A stretch of DNA of 64,000 bases from Alcanivorax sp. S71-1-4. GTDB taxonomy: Bacteria > Pseudomonadota > Gammaproteobacteria > Pseudomonadales > Alcanivoracaceae. The position numbers were made by a program, and so were the translations under genes. The DNA lies in assembly GCF_009846755.1 (NCBI RefSeq), contig NZ_AQOR01000007.1, positions 1 to 64,000 on the forward strand, given 5' to 3'. Every line of letters starts with the position of its first letter. The first letter of the stretch is position 1. Shown here piece after piece: positions 26,942-37,079 of this stretch. The notes under the pieces are model-generated. The model saw only the letters and a program-made list of their open reading frames with translations, was not told the origin of the DNA and ran no database searches.

Positions 26942-26970
26942 TGGACAGCCGCCGGGCCAGCCCAAATAAT
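26942..26970 (+). promoter_or_regulatory. Sigma-70 promoter of slyD
   Basis: TGGACA at 26942-26947 and AATAAT at 26965-26970 are separated by exactly 17 bp; each matches the consensus at five of six positions. This places transcription start near 26977, about 28 bp before the slyD ATG. Confidence 0.65.
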
Positions 26971-27004
26971 GGCGCCCCCGTAAAAACCAGAATGAGTCCG
27001 CACC

Positions 27005-27487
27005 ATGCAGATCGAAAACGGCAAGGTTGTCAGCTTCCACTACCAGCTCTTCGGTGAGGATGGCGCGCTGATCGAAAAGACCGAAGATCAGCCGACACTC
27101 TACCTGCACGGTGCCGGCAATATGATCAGCGGCGTGGAGCAGGCGCTTGCCGGCCGCGCTGCCGGCGAGCACTTCGAGATCACCCTCGGCCCGGACCAGG
27201 CCTACGGCGAGCGCAAGGAAGAGATGACACAGCGTGTCTCTGCGAAATACCTGCGCCATGCCGGCAAGCTGCGTCCGGGCATGCAGGTGCCCGTGCAGAC
27301 CGATGAGGGCCAGCGCTGGGTGACGGTGCTGAAAGTCGGGCTGAAGACCGTGGACGTCGACGCCAACCATCCTTTGGCGGGACGCACGCTGCGGTTTGTG
27401 ATCGACGTGGTCGACGTCCGCGATGCGACGGAAGAAGAGGTCAGCCACGGCCATGCCCACGGGCCGGGCGGACACCACCATCACTGA
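27005..27487 (+). CDS. slyD: FKBP-type peptidyl-prolyl isomerase, SlyD-like
   Basis: A 160-residue SlyD-type prolyl isomerase and chaperone. The FKBP domain is split by the IF insert: VVSFHYQLFGEDG, YLHGAGNMISGVEQAL, GPDQAYGER, insert to about 130, then NHPLAGRTLRFVIDVVDV. A short His-rich tail (HGHAHGPGGHHHH) can bind Ni or Zn. It probably assists folding and metal delivery in the cytoplasm. It has its own promoter and is followed by tRNA-Gly. Confidence 0.92.
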   Translation: MQIENGKVVSFHYQLFGEDGALIEKTEDQPTLYLHGAGNMISGVEQALAGRAAGEHFEITLGPDQAYGERKEEMTQRVSAKYLRHAGKLRPGMQVPVQTDEGQRWVTVLKVGLKTVDVDANHPLAGRTLRFVIDVVDVRDATEEEVSHGHAHGPGGHHHH

Positions 27488-27543
27488 TGGCAGAAAAATA
27501 GCAGTTCCCCGGCGGGCGCTGCTCTGGTAAAAAGCAACCCTTC

Positions 27544-27617
27544 GCGGGTGTAGTTCAATGGTAGAACGGCAGCTTCCCAAGCTGCATACGTGGGTTCGAT
27601 TCCCATCACCCGCTCCA
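27544..27617 (+). tRNA. tRNA-Gly (anticodon CCC)
   Basis: A 74-nt cloverleaf including encoded CCA. The acceptor stem GCGGGTG/CACCCGC, D arm, anticodon stem GCAGC/GCTGC with loop TTCCCAA (anticodon CCC), and T arm (GGGTTCGATTCCC) all pair. It reads GGG codons. A strong terminator follows 7 bp later. Confidence 0.95.
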
Positions 27618-27623
27618 CATTCA

Positions 27624-27651
27624 AAGCGCCATGCCTGCATGGCGCTTTTTT
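27624..27651 (+). terminator. Intrinsic terminator after tRNA-Gly
   Basis: An 11-bp stem (AAGCGCCATGC/GCATGGCGCTT) with a minimal loop is followed by a T run. It terminates the tRNA on the plus strand and lies 25 bp past the MFS stop on the minus strand, so it may work in both directions. Confidence 0.9.
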
Positions 27652-27675
27652 ATTTGCGGTGAAAACGGTGACGCG

Positions 27676-28902
27676 TCAGGCGTCTTCCAGTGCCGCCATC
27701 CCATTTTCCCTGCGAGGGGCCAGCCGTATCACCAGCGCCGCCACGGCGCTGGTGGTGGTCAGCACGGCGATACCCGTCCAGCCCCATTGCGCCAGCACGA
27801 GGCTGCCCAAGGCTGCGCCGAGGGTCATGCCGGTGAACATGCCGGTGAGCAGGATGGCGTTCAGGCGGCTGCGGGCGTCCGGGTCGAGGCCATAGATCAG
27901 GGTCTGGTGCGCGATCAGTGCCGCCTGGATGCCGAGGTCGAAGCCGATGGCGCAGGCGGCGATCAGTGCCAGTTGGCCTGAGGCGGGCAGGGTGCTGCCC
28001 AGGCCGAGCGCGGCAAACGAGACGGCGGCCAGCAGGGCGCCCAGGCGCACTACCTTTTCCGGGCCGCGACGGTCTGCCAGGCGACCGGCCAGTGGCGCGG
28101 CCAGGGCGCCCACGGCACCGGCCAGGCCGAACGCGCCGGCGATGGCGCTGCCGAGATGCAGTGCGTCGTGCAACATCACTGCCAGTGTTGACCAGAAGGC
28201 ACTGAAACCGACCGACAGCAGCCCCTGCGACCAGGCTGCCCGGCGCATGCCGGGATGGCGGCGCCAGAGTGCGGCCAGGGAGCGCAGCAGGGCGCGGTAG
28301 CCGAGCTGTGTGGTGGGCGCGATGCGCGGCAGGCCAAACCAGCAGGCGATGGCGAGCAGCGCCATGGCGACCGCCGAGGCCAGGTACATGCTGCGCCAGC
28401 CGGCCTGCTCCGCCACCAGTCCGCTGACGACCCGCGACAGCAGAATGCCCAGCAGCAGGCCGGTCATCACCGTGCCGACGACCTTGCCGCGCTGGCGGGC
28501 GGGTGCCAGCGTGGCGGCGGTGGGCACGATGTCCTGGGCCAGTGTCGCGGACAGACCGATGACCAGGCTGCTCAGCAGTAACAGGTTCAGGTTCGGCGCC
28601 AGGCCGCTGATCAGCAGGGCCAGGGCCAGGATCAGGCTCTTGGCGAGGATGATGCGGCGGCGATCATAGCGGTCGCCGAGCGGTGCCAGCAACAGGATGC
28701 CCGCAGCGTAACCGAGCTGGGTCAGCGTGGGCACCACGCCGATGGCGCGGTCGCTGACCTGCAGGTCGGTAGCCAGAACGCCGAGCATGGGCTGGCTGTA
28801 GTACAGCGCTGCCACGCCCAGTCCGGCGCCAGTGGCGAGCAGCAGGACCAGCGCGAGCGGTAGTGCGCGGGTTTCTTCATGCGTTTTGGGAATGTGCTTC
28901 AT
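27676..28902 (-). CDS. MFS transporter
   Basis: A 408-residue major facilitator protein with about 12 hydrophobic helices. The loop 2-3 motif is GDRYDRRR and the central half begins near residue 200; a second GRLADRRG motif follows in the C-terminal half. It resembles YnfM/arabinose-efflux-like drug exporters of the inner membrane. The start at 28902 is chosen as the first Met before the hydrophobic core; an upstream ATG at 28938 is possible. It is divergent from a LysR gene 98 bp away, its likely regulator. Confidence 0.85.
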   Translation of the reverse strand: MKHIPKTHEETRALPLALVLLLATGAGLGVAALYYSQPMLGVLATDLQVSDRAIGVVPTLTQLGYAAGILLLAPLGDRYDRRRIILAKSLILALALLISGLAPNLNLLLLSSLVIGLSATLAQDIVPTAATLAPARQRGKVVGTVMTGLLLGILLSRVVSGLVAEQAGWRSMYLASAVAMALLAIACWFGLPRIAPTTQLGYRALLRSLAALWRRHPGMRRAAWSQGLLSVGFSAFWSTLAVMLHDALHLGSAIAGAFGLAGAVGALAAPLAGRLADRRGPEKVVRLGALLAAVSFAALGLGSTLPASGQLALIAACAIGFDLGIQAALIAHQTLIYGLDPDARSRLNAILLTGMFTGMTLGAALGSLVLAQWGWTGIAVLTTTSAVAALVIRLAPRRENGMAALEDA

Positions 28903-29000
28903 GCGGGCGGTTCCGGTGTATTTCGTAAGTGGTGGCATTATCCGTGCCCGTGGTAGCAGCGGTAGTGGGCCTGAACGCAGAGTTGTTATACGCTGCACGC

Positions 29001-29930
29001 ATGAATAAAGACCTGTTCGGGGGCAGTGACCGGCTGGCACTCATGCAGACTTTCGTCCGCATTGTCGAGGCCGGCAGCCTGTCCGCCGCCGCTGATCAAC
29101 TGGGCACCACGCAGCCTACCGTCAGCCGTCGCCTGCAGGCGCTGGAACGGGCATTGGGTCTGCGCCTGCTGCAACGCTCCACGCACGAGATGACGCTGAC
29201 CGCGGATGGCGAGCGCTGTCTTGGTCATGTCCGCGCCCTGCTCGCCACCTGGGCCGGGCTGGAAGAGGACATGCAGGAAGCGCAGGTCGCCCCGCAAGGC
29301 ACCTTGCGAGTGCTGGTGCCGCATGCGTTCGGACAGGATCAGCTGGTCGGGCCGCTGGTCGCGTTGCTGCAGCGCTATCCGGGGCTGTCGGTGGAATGGC
29401 TGCTGCAGGATCGCTGGCCGGATTTCGCCGGTGAGCACCTTGATTGTGCGGTGCACGTGGGGCAGGTGAGCGATCCCGGTGTCGTGGCGCGGCATGTGGC
29501 GGAGGTGCCCCGTATCGTCGTTGCGGCACCGGGTGTGGCGGCGTTGCTGCCGGCATCGGCGGAAGTCGAGGCATTGCGTTCGCTGCCCTGGCTGGCATTG
29601 CGCACCTATTATCGGGACGAAGTCGTGCTCACCGGGCGGGAAGGCACGCACTGCCGTTTTCCTGTTCGTCCACGCATGAGCACGGACAGCCTGCACGCCT
29701 TGCGCAATGCGGCGCTGGCCGGGCTGGGGGCGGCCATCATGTCAGCCTGGCTGGTACGCGATGACCTGGCAGCGGGCAGGCTGGTGCAGTTGATGCCGGC
29801 CTGGCAGGCGCCGTCGTTGCCGGTCTATCTGGTCTATCCGCAGGCGCAGTTCTACCCCGCCCGGTTGCGGCTGTTTCTGCAGGCGATGCGCGAGGCGATG
29901 CCGGATGTGGCAGGGATGCTGGCGCGCTGA
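29001..29930 (+). CDS. LysR-family transcriptional regulator
   Basis: A 309-residue LTTR. The N-terminal winged helix-turn-helix (LMQTFVRIVEAGSLSAAADQ, then TQPTVSRRLQALERALG) is followed by a periplasmic-binding-protein-like effector domain from about residue 95. The divergent arrangement with the MFS gene suggests it controls that pump. The ATG at 29001 aligns with the normal LTTR start; the frame opens earlier at 28929 without support. Confidence 0.88.
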   Translation: MNKDLFGGSDRLALMQTFVRIVEAGSLSAAADQLGTTQPTVSRRLQALERALGLRLLQRSTHEMTLTADGERCLGHVRALLATWAGLEEDMQEAQVAPQGTLRVLVPHAFGQDQLVGPLVALLQRYPGLSVEWLLQDRWPDFAGEHLDCAVHVGQVSDPGVVARHVAEVPRIVVAAPGVAALLPASAEVEALRSLPWLALRTYYRDEVVLTGREGTHCRFPVRPRMSTDSLHALRNAALAGLGAAIMSAWLVRDDLAAGRLVQLMPAWQAPSLPVYLVYPQAQFYPARLRLFLQAMREAMPDVAGMLAR

Positions 29931-30000
29931 CAGGGGTAAGAACTCAGTAAGGCCGGCAGGTCGACAGTGAGGCTCAACCTGGGCTGTTCTGGAAATCGTT

Positions 30001-30822
30001 ATGCAAGCGCTGCGCTGTGATGCGTCGGGCCACATCCTGTTTCGCATGGCCTCCTGGATGTTATTTGTTGCCGGGCTCTGTAGTGCGCTGTTGGCCAGTG
30101 CATCGGAATCGCCGGACGGACGGCCGCCATCATCGCACTGGGGGCTCGGTGTCGGTGTGTCGAACCAGCAAAAGTCGTATGCGGGCATTGATCGTGACAC
30201 GACGGCGGTGCCGGTTATTCAGTTTGAAAACCGCTATGTGCGATGGCTGGGGCCGCTGCTGGAAGTAAAAATGCCGGGGCTGGCGCTCAGTGACAGGCAG
30301 GCACTCGACCTCAGTCTGGTCGCCGTTTATGACGTGGGCGGCGGCTATGAGGACGACGATGCGCGGATACTGCGCGGCATGGACGACCGCAAGAGTGGCC
30401 TGTGGGCCGGCGCCAGTGCGGTATGGCGCACCGGGCTGGTGGATGTCAGTGCCCGCTGGATCACGGACCTGTCCGGGTACAGCGACGGGCAGCGCGTCAG
30501 TGTAGGCCTGGAGAAGGCGTGGCGGCTGGGTGACCGGTTGCGGCTGGCGCCGCGCCTGGGCCTGGTGTGGCACGATGACAAATTCGTCGATTACTATTTT
30601 GGCGTGCGCGCGAACGAGGCGCGTGCGGACCGGCCTCTGTATGAGGGTGAGGCCGGTATCAATACCTATCTGGGTGTGCAGGCACTGTATCGGCTGGGTC
30701 GCCAGCACACCGTGCTGCTGGACGTGTCGGCGACACGGCTGGCGCCGGAGATCCAGGACAGCCCGCTGGTGGATCGCTCAACGGAGAATCGTGTGCTGCT
30801 CGGTTACGTCTACCGTTTCTGA
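30001..30822 (+). CDS. MipA/OmpV family outer-membrane protein
   Basis: A 273-residue beta-barrel protein with an N-terminal signal peptide (MASWMLFVAGLCSALLASASES) and a C-terminal aromatic ending (YVYRF). Barrel strands carry WGLGVGVSNQQKSYAG, YDVGGGYEDDD, VWHDDKFVDYYFGV and the family ending LLGYVYRF. MipA scaffolds murein enzymes in E. coli, while many OmpV homologues serve other, envelope-stress or uptake, roles. It overlaps the response-regulator start by 1 nt, so an operon with the sensor pair is clear. The start may instead be the internal Met at 30046. Confidence 0.85.
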   Translation: MQALRCDASGHILFRMASWMLFVAGLCSALLASASESPDGRPPSSHWGLGVGVSNQQKSYAGIDRDTTAVPVIQFENRYVRWLGPLLEVKMPGLALSDRQALDLSLVAVYDVGGGYEDDDARILRGMDDRKSGLWAGASAVWRTGLVDVSARWITDLSGYSDGQRVSVGLEKAWRLGDRLRLAPRLGLVWHDDKFVDYYFGVRANEARADRPLYEGEAGINTYLGVQALYRLGRQHTVLLDVSATRLAPEIQDSPLVDRSTENRVLLGYVYRF

Positions 30823-31508
30823 TGAATCGTATCCTGCTGGTCGAGGACCACGAACGGCTGGCCCACCTGATGTGCAAGGGGCTGGCGGGGGCAGGCATTG
30901 CCGCAGACGCGCTCGGGCGTATCGATCTGGCCTGGGCCGCGCTGCAACAAATTCCCTATCAGGCGCTGGTGCTGGACCGCGGCCTGCCGGACGGCGATGG
31001 CCTGATGTTGCTCAAGCGACTGCGGGGGGCCGGGCAGGGTGTGCCCTGCATTGTGCTGACGGCGCGTGATGCCCTGCATGATCGGGTCGAGGGCCTGGAG
31101 GCCGGCGCCGATGATTACCTGCCCAAGCCGTTCGCCATGGATGAACTGGTGGCCCGTGTCCGGGCGCTGTTGCGCCGGCCGGTGATGCGCCGCTCGCTGG
31201 AGCCGGAATACGGTGATCTGGTGCTGCGTCCGGCGTCGAGTGAGATCTGCTGTGGCGAACAGTGCACCACACTGGCGCCGGCGGAAATGCAGATCATGTT
31301 GGTGCTGGTCCGGCGTCAGGGCGAGGTGGCCCGGCGCGCCGTGCTGGAAGCGGCTGGCTGGGGCATGACTGAGGCGGTCACACCGAATGCGCTGGACGTG
31401 GCACTGCATCGCCTTCGCCGCAAGCTCAAGGCGATCGGTTCGCGTCAGGGCATCGTCAATGTCAGGCGTATCGGTTATGCGCTGCGTGACGGCCATGTGG
31501 CTGAATAG
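30822..31508 (+). CDS. OmpR-family response regulator
   Basis: A 228-residue regulator: receiver with acidic LVEDHE, phospho-Asp 52 in LVLDRGLPDGDG, the Thr/Lys pair (LTARDA, PKPF), then a winged-helix DNA-binding domain ending NVRRIGYALRDG. Its ATG overlaps the MipA stop and its end overlaps the kinase start by 14 bp, so the three genes form one operon, probably with autoregulation of the outer-membrane protein gene. Confidence 0.93.
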   Translation: MNRILLVEDHERLAHLMCKGLAGAGIAADALGRIDLAWAALQQIPYQALVLDRGLPDGDGLMLLKRLRGAGQGVPCIVLTARDALHDRVEGLEAGADDYLPKPFAMDELVARVRALLRRPVMRRSLEPEYGDLVLRPASSEICCGEQCTTLAPAEMQIMLVLVRRQGEVARRAVLEAAGWGMTEAVTPNALDVALHRLRRKLKAIGSRQGIVNVRRIGYALRDGHVAE

Positions 31509-32865
31509 CCTGGGTATGAAAGTGCTGCTGGCCTTTGTGGTCGGTGTCGCGTTGAGCATTGTGTTGCTGCTGATGAGCGCGGCGGTGGTGGTGGACTGGC
31601 GCAGCAATATCCTGTCCGGCCACGAGACCCTGGAGCGCACCAAAGAGCTGGCCAGAAAACTGGTGTTCGATCATCACGGCAGGCCGGTGGGGTTGCGCCG
31701 GGAAGTGGATGAAGTCAGTTGGGCCTTTGACAGCCTGAAGCAGGAAACAGCCTATCGCGTGCTGGATGCTGACGGACAGGTCGTGCTGACGTCGGCGGCG
31801 CCGGACCTGTTCCTGGCGTCACCGGAAGCGGCGCTCAGCCGTATGCGCGGCCGGTTCGATTTTGAACATGATGGTGTGCAGATGTACGGTGCCACGGAGC
31901 CGGTCGAGCATGACGGCCAGCGCTGGTATTTCCAGTTCGCCATCAGCCTGCGGTTGCTGGATGTGATCCAGCGCGGGTTCGCGGTGCCGTTCATGTCCAC
32001 CGGCATTACGGTATTCAGCCTGGTGCTGTTTTTTGTGTTCGGTGCCTGCGCTTTCGTGACGCTGAAATATACGCTCAAGCCGTTGCGACGGCTTTCCGCC
32101 GGCGCGGCGGCGATCTCTCCGCGCTCATTGCACGCCCGGTTGCAGCTTCAGTCTGTACCGGCGGAAATTGCACCGCTGGTTGAAAGCTTCAACCGCGTGC
32201 TCGACCGGCTGGAACAGGGTTATCGCACACAGCAGACGTTCCTTGCGTCGGCCGCGCATGAACTGAAAACACCGCTTGCACTGATTCGCGCGCAGATCGA
32301 GTTGATGGATGGCGGGGAAGACCGCTGCGCGTTGCTGAACGATGTGCAGCATATGACCCGCCAGGTGCAGCAACTGTTGCAGCTGGCCGAGACCAGTGAA
32401 CGGTACAACTATCACTTTACCGAGGTGGACGTGGCGGAAGTGGCCCGGCAGGCCGTCGCGTATCTGCAGCGCATGGCCGATAGCGGTGTGGTGGTATTGC
32501 AGGCGCCAGACCCCAATGCCTCGGTGCTCTGGCTGGCTGACCGCAGCGCCCTGTTCACGCTGCTGAAAAACCTGCTGGAGAATGCCATTCAGCATGCACC
32601 GCCGGGCACCGCTGTCGAGGTCACCGTGGGGGCCAGCACCCTGGCGGTGCGTGACCACGGGCCGGGTGTCAGTGAGGCGGATCGGGCGCGGATGTTCACA
32701 CGGTTCTGGCGCAGTGCCGCACGCCGGGATCACGGCGCGGGGCTGGGGCTGGCGATCTGCCAGGAAATCGCCCAGGCCCATGGCTGGATGCTTTCCGTGC
32801 ACCGGGCCGAGCCGGGTTTGCTGCTGAAGGTGTGTCGGGCAACGGCTGCGGACCGCACTGGATAG
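31495..32865 (+). CDS. Two-component sensor histidine kinase
   Basis: A 456-residue membrane kinase: TM1 about 9-33, periplasmic domain about 35-165, TM2 about 170-195, HAMP-like linker, HisKA with phospho-His 255 (SAAHELKTPLALI), then HATPase_c with NLLENAIQHA, VRDHGPGV and GAGLGLAI. The start at 31495 lies inside the regulator gene; the frame opens earlier in non-coding sense. It is the partner of the upstream OmpR-type regulator; the signal is unknown. Confidence 0.92.
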   Translation: MWLNSLGMKVLLAFVVGVALSIVLLLMSAAVVVDWRSNILSGHETLERTKELARKLVFDHHGRPVGLRREVDEVSWAFDSLKQETAYRVLDADGQVVLTSAAPDLFLASPEAALSRMRGRFDFEHDGVQMYGATEPVEHDGQRWYFQFAISLRLLDVIQRGFAVPFMSTGITVFSLVLFFVFGACAFVTLKYTLKPLRRLSAGAAAISPRSLHARLQLQSVPAEIAPLVESFNRVLDRLEQGYRTQQTFLASAAHELKTPLALIRAQIELMDGGEDRCALLNDVQHMTRQVQQLLQLAETSERYNYHFTEVDVAEVARQAVAYLQRMADSGVVVLQAPDPNASVLWLADRSALFTLLKNLLENAIQHAPPGTAVEVTVGASTLAVRDHGPGVSEADRARMFTRFWRSAARRDHGAGLGLAICQEIAQAHGWMLSVHRAEPGLLLKVCRATAADRTG

Positions 32866-32922
32866 TGCTGGCTGGTTTGGTGGCGCTGTGGTGCGGGCTT
32901 CTCCAATGGCCGGCGACGGTGG

Positions 32923-35226
32923 TCAGTCTTCCTGCCGCTGGTCGAACGACACCAGTTGCAGCGTCTTTTCCAGCCCGAGTTCCGCCAGCAGTTTGCGCAC
33001 GGCGTCCTTGCGTACCGGTTTGCTCAGAAAATGCGACATGCCGGCGTCGCGCATGCGCTGCCGTTGCGGTTCCAGGACATGCGCGGTCAGCGCCACCACC
33101 GGGACCGGTGGCAGCGCCGCCTGTTCTTCGATGGCGCGAATTTCCGCGGTGGCGGTATAACCGTCCATCACCGGCATTTCGCAATCCATCAGGACCAGGT
33201 CGAAGGCACCGCCTGCGGCGCGGTAAGCCGCCACGGCTTCTTCGCCGTTGCGGCAGATTACCGGGCGGATGCGCAGGGCGCCGAGGATCGCCTCGATCAC
33301 GTCGCGGTTGACGTCGTTGTCTTCGGCAATCAAGACGTTCAGATGATCAAAGCGGCTGTGTTCTCGCACACGGATGCCACCGGGCGTAGCGCCCTGCAAC
33401 TGGCTGTCGAGCAGAGCGGCCAGCGCGGTGGCGGTCACCGGTTTGGTCAGCGTGAGGAATTCCGGTTCGCGGCGGTCCAGCGGCACCAGCACGCACACAC
33501 GCTCGCGCCAGCGATCCAGGGTGGCGCGCTGTTCGGCGCTGAGCGTGTCCAGCACCGGCGCGTCGACCAGGATGTGCCGGTAGCGTTCTGCCATGGCGAG
33601 ATGCGACGGGCAACCGGCGCTGCCGGCCTGCACGTTCATGTGGCGCAGCATGCCCAGCAGCGCCTGCTGCAACGGTTGCAGTGTGGACAGCACCAGCACG
33701 TGGCCGTCAGTCGGTGGACGGCTGTGCGGCAGCTGTTCGTCATTGATTTCCAGTGGCACGGTGAAGCTGAAGCAGGAGCCATTGCCTGCGCGGCTGTGTG
33801 CCACGATGGTGCCTTGCATGGCCTGTACCAGCCGCTTGCACAGTGCCAGGCCGAGCCCGGTGCCGCCGAAGCGACGGTTGGTGCTGTGGTCTGCCTGGGT
33901 AAAGGGTTGAAAGATGGTATCCAGATGGTGTTCGGCGATGCCGATGCCGGAATCCTCGACATCGAACCGCACGCGGCCCAGTTCCGGATCTTCCTGGACT
34001 CGTATCAGGACGTGGCCGGCGGGTGTGAATTTCAGCGCATTGTTGATCAGGTTCAGGAGGACCTGGCGGATACGGGTCGGGTCACCACGCACATGCCGCA
34101 TGGCGTGCAGCCGCAGATCAAGCACCAGTTCCAGTGATTGTTGCCGGGCGATACCGGCGAAGGCGCTGACGGCGTCTTCCACCAGCACCTGCAGGTCCAG
34201 CGGGATATGTTCCAGCAGCAGTTGCTCGGCCTCGATGCGCGAATAATCCAGTACGTCGTTGAGGATGGTGAGCAGGTTTTCACTGGAATGCTGCATCAGT
34301 TGCAGATAATGCCGCTGGCGTTCGTCCAGATCGGTGCCGGCCAGCAGGTCAAGAATGCCGATCACGCCGTTCATGGGCGTGCGGATTTCATGGCTCATGG
34401 TGGCGAGGAAATCGCTTTTTGCCTGATTGGCACTTTCTGCGCGCACACGCTGCTCTTGCTGTTGCTGCTGTGCCTGCCGGGCCTGCACCAGGGCCTCTTC
34501 GGTGATTTCCCGCTCTCGGATGTCCAGTTGCAGGCTGTCGCGCATGTGGTTGATGGCGTCGGTGATGTCCTGCAATTCGTCGCGCTCGGCGTGGCGGCGT
34601 TCCAGCACCAGTGGCCGGTGCAGGGTATCCAGGTTCAGTTCGCGCGCGTAGCTCGCGATGTGGCGCAGGTGGCGGGTGAGCAGAAAGCGCACCAGGGCAA
34701 TGATCACGAGCGCGATGACCAGGGTTTTCAGTATCTGAAACAGGGCGATGAACGCGGCGTGCTCGGCCACCTGCTGATACAGCGACGTGCGGCTGAGCCA
34801 GATGTTCAGTGTGCCGATCGCCTGGGCGCTGCCATCGTTGCGCCGGTACACCAGCGCATAACGTTGTCGGGCGGCGTCGCCGTCGGCGGGCACCGTGCCC
34901 TGGGCGACGTTGCGTTCGCTGCCGTTCCAGTCCTGCCAGGTGACGTTGACGGCGGCGATTTCGGGCACGCGCAGCAGGGCATCAAGCTGCACCTGCAATT
35001 GCGGCTCGTCGAAGTTCCAGAGCGCACGGGTGATGGCGGGAACCGCGGACAGTTCCACCTGTTCCAGATTGCGTTCCATGCGGGAGACGCCGATGGAAAA
35101 TTCACGGATGAGCAGCAGCAGCACCGCGACCAGGGTGATCACGGAGCTGATCAGCAGAATCGCACCCATCAGCCGGAAGGCCAGCGGGTTGTCTTTGCGG
35201 TAGTGTGTGATCCGGTCGAACATCAT
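32923..35226 (-). CDS. Hybrid sensor histidine kinase/response regulator
   Basis: A 767-residue hybrid kinase. TM1 about 17-42, periplasmic sensor about 45-160, TM2 about 165-185, HAMP-like region, Gln-rich coiled coil (about 245-260), HisKA with phospho-His 279 ([14 protein letters not shown]), HATPase_c ([20 protein letters not shown]), an atypical receiver-like segment without the acidic pair, and a true receiver with phospho-Asp 681 ([12 protein letters not shown]). No Hpt domain follows, so phosphotransfer must go through a separate protein. The ATG at 35226 has GAGGG upstream. Confidence 0.9.
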   Translation of the reverse strand: MMFDRITHYRKDNPLAFRLMGAILLISSVITLVAVLLLLIREFSIGVSRMERNLEQVELSAVPAITRALWNFDEPQLQVQLDALLRVPEIAAVNVTWQDWNGSERNVAQGTVPADGDAARQRYALVYRRNDGSAQAIGTLNIWLSRTSLYQQVAEHAAFIALFQILKTLVIALVIIALVRFLLTRHLRHIASYARELNLDTLHRPLVLERRHAERDELQDITDAINHMRDSLQLDIREREITEEALVQARQAQQQQQEQRVRAESANQAKSDFLATMSHEIRTPMNGVIGILDLLAGTDLDERQRHYLQLMQHSSENLLTILNDVLDYSRIEAEQLLLEHIPLDLQVLVEDAVSAFAGIARQQSLELVLDLRLHAMRHVRGDPTRIRQVLLNLINNALKFTPAGHVLIRVQEDPELGRVRFDVEDSGIGIAEHHLDTIFQPFTQADHSTNRRFGGTGLGLALCKRLVQAMQGTIVAHSRAGNGSCFSFTVPLEINDEQLPHSRPPTDGHVLVLSTLQPLQQALLGMLRHMNVQAGSAGCPSHLAMAERYRHILVDAPVLDTLSAEQRATLDRWRERVCVLVPLDRREPEFLTLTKPVTATALAALLDSQLQGATPGGIRVREHSRFDHLNVLIAEDNDVNRDVIEAILGALRIRPVICRNGEEAVAAYRAAGGAFDLVLMDCEMPVMDGYTATAEIRAIEEQAALPPVPVVALTAHVLEPQRQRMRDAGMSHFLSKPVRKDAVRKLLAELGLEKTLQLVSFDQRQED

Positions 35227-35448
35227 GCCCACCCTCGGGTGGACGTTCGCCGGCGCAGCAACGACATCATGCCCTCGTTTCCCTGTCTGACGCCGCCGGT
35301 GGTTGCTGCCGGCGGGCGATGAGGGCGGATACAACCCGGCTCCGCCCGTCGCAAAAATCCCTTTTTCCATGCTGGTACGCAGGTGCCTGGGGCCCCCTGA
35401 CAGTACACGGCTAACCGTGATACTAGGCTCTGAAAGACGTCATTGCCA

Positions 35449-36933
35449 TCACTGCGCCGACAACCGGTTGCTCTGTTCGCTGACCAGACGCAGCCGTTGC
35501 AGCTTCTCCGCTTCGAGTTTGTCCAGCCGCTGCAGGCAGGCGTGGAACGTGCGGCTGATGTGGGTGGAGTTGCGCACCATGTCCATGCTTGGCCAGGTGG
35601 TGCGCTCGCCGGTACGGATGTAATTGCGCACGTCGTCCACGGTCGGGTTGGCCAGGACTTTCAGCAGGCTGAGTGGCCGGCGGGGTGGAATCAGGTTTAT
35701 GTCACCGACATAGTTCTGGCTGAGTACGGACTTGGCCTTGTCCAGCATCAGGCCGAGGTCGTTGGAATGCACCCGGCTTTGCGCAAGCTCGACACCGTAG
35801 CGCAGGTTCATGGCGACATTGCGCACCAGCCAGTCGGTCAGCACCGGCAGCGTGCGGGAACGGTCGCTGGCCCGGGGCAGGAACGGCACGATATGCGGAT
35901 TGGTCTGGCTGACGATGGAATGGTTGACGCCGTACAGGCGCGCCAGCCGGCGGATCGGCAGGTCGTCCTTGATGGAACCGTCGACAAACTTGCGCCCTGG
36001 AATATACGGGACTTTTTCGCCTTCGAGATTTTTTGCCCACAGGTTCACCGGCGGGTAGATGCCGGGGATCGCGCATGACGCCAGCGTGGCCTTGCGGATC
36101 AGCACGTTTGGCGAGGTGCGCCAGTTCAGCAGCCGGGCATGCTGGTGGCGGTCGTACGGGCTGACCGTGATATTGATTTCGCGGCCGGTTTTCCGGTACG
36201 CCTCTTCGAATGTCAGGTCCGGAATGTTTTCTTCCAGACAGGCTTCCAGGTGATCACCGTCCAGCACGGGCGTGCCACGCAGGATGCCGGCCCAGCCGAT
36301 ATAGCGGAACGCCTCCAGGTAGAGGTTTTCCGGTTGCAGCTTGCACTGCATTTCGCTGTCGTCGTGGGAGCCGACCACCGAGGCGATGATGGAACCGGCG
36401 CTGGAGCCGGAGATCACCGATGGCAGCAGGCCCTGTTCCCACAGTGCCTTGCAGACGCCGATGTGAAACAGGCCCAGCGCGGCGCCGCCGGAGAGCATCA
36501 GACAGCTCTGGCCAAACGCCTGGCCGGTGGTTTCAAAGAAATCCAGCTTGTCCTTGAACGGAAATTCCTCGAATTCGTTGTCGCACAGGTAGTTCAGTGC
36601 CGTGGTGACTTCGGCCAGGTAATGTTCGATCAGGCGCTTGGTGCCGACGCGGGAAAAACGGTACAGCATCGGGTTGGAAATATTGCCCAGATTGCCGTGC
36701 AGGCCTTCGTGCAGGTGAAACACCAGTTTGTTGACGTCGCCGCGTTCGCGCGCCTGGCGGATCTGCGCCAGCCGGTTGCGGATCAGTTCGTAATCGTAAT
36801 AGGGCGAGCGGTCGATCTCTTTCCAGTCCTCGGCGCCGGAGAGACGATCATGTTCTTCGCTGGCCTCGCGCCAGGTGGCGTAATCACTGGCGTGGGCAAT
36901 GGCCTGTTCGAGCTGCCGCAGGGCACGCTTCAT
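35449..36933 (-). CDS. Patatin-like phospholipase with DUF3336 N-terminus
   Basis: A 494-residue protein. DUF3336 (about 1-130, rich in WREASEEHDRLSG-type sequence) precedes the patatin domain: oxyanion GGAALG, nucleophile Ser in GSSAGS, catalytic Asp in FVDGSIKDD. Similar proteins are triacylglycerol lipases/phospholipases of lipid storage turnover in oil-degrading bacteria and yeast. No signal peptide. The start at 36933 has GGGAG eight bases upstream. It is a single gene, divergent from nothing close. Confidence 0.88.
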   Translation of the reverse strand: MKRALRQLEQAIAHASDYATWREASEEHDRLSGAEDWKEIDRSPYYDYELIRNRLAQIRQARERGDVNKLVFHLHEGLHGNLGNISNPMLYRFSRVGTKRLIEHYLAEVTTALNYLCDNEFEEFPFKDKLDFFETTGQAFGQSCLMLSGGAALGLFHIGVCKALWEQGLLPSVISGSSAGSIIASVVGSHDDSEMQCKLQPENLYLEAFRYIGWAGILRGTPVLDGDHLEACLEENIPDLTFEEAYRKTGREINITVSPYDRHQHARLLNWRTSPNVLIRKATLASCAIPGIYPPVNLWAKNLEGEKVPYIPGRKFVDGSIKDDLPIRRLARLYGVNHSIVSQTNPHIVPFLPRASDRSRTLPVLTDWLVRNVAMNLRYGVELAQSRVHSNDLGLMLDKAKSVLSQNYVGDINLIPPRRPLSLLKVLANPTVDDVRNYIRTGERTTWPSMDMVRNSTHISRTFHACLQRLDKLEAEKLQRLRLVSEQSNRLSAQ

Positions 36934-37079
36934 GAATGATCTCCCAGTCTGCCGCCGGGCGGGCCCGGCGGCCTGTTGTTCTGCTTGTATGCTGTGACGA
37001 TCGTGCAATGGCGGGCACGACGACATGCCAGCACTTTGCCACATTCCGGGTGTCGGTGTGCAGCTTGATTGTCGGACAG

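Noticed and set aside
27544-27651. tRNA-Gly as an attachment site of an integrated island
   Set aside because: No integrase gene or duplicated tRNA end is seen nearby; a normal terminator follows directly.
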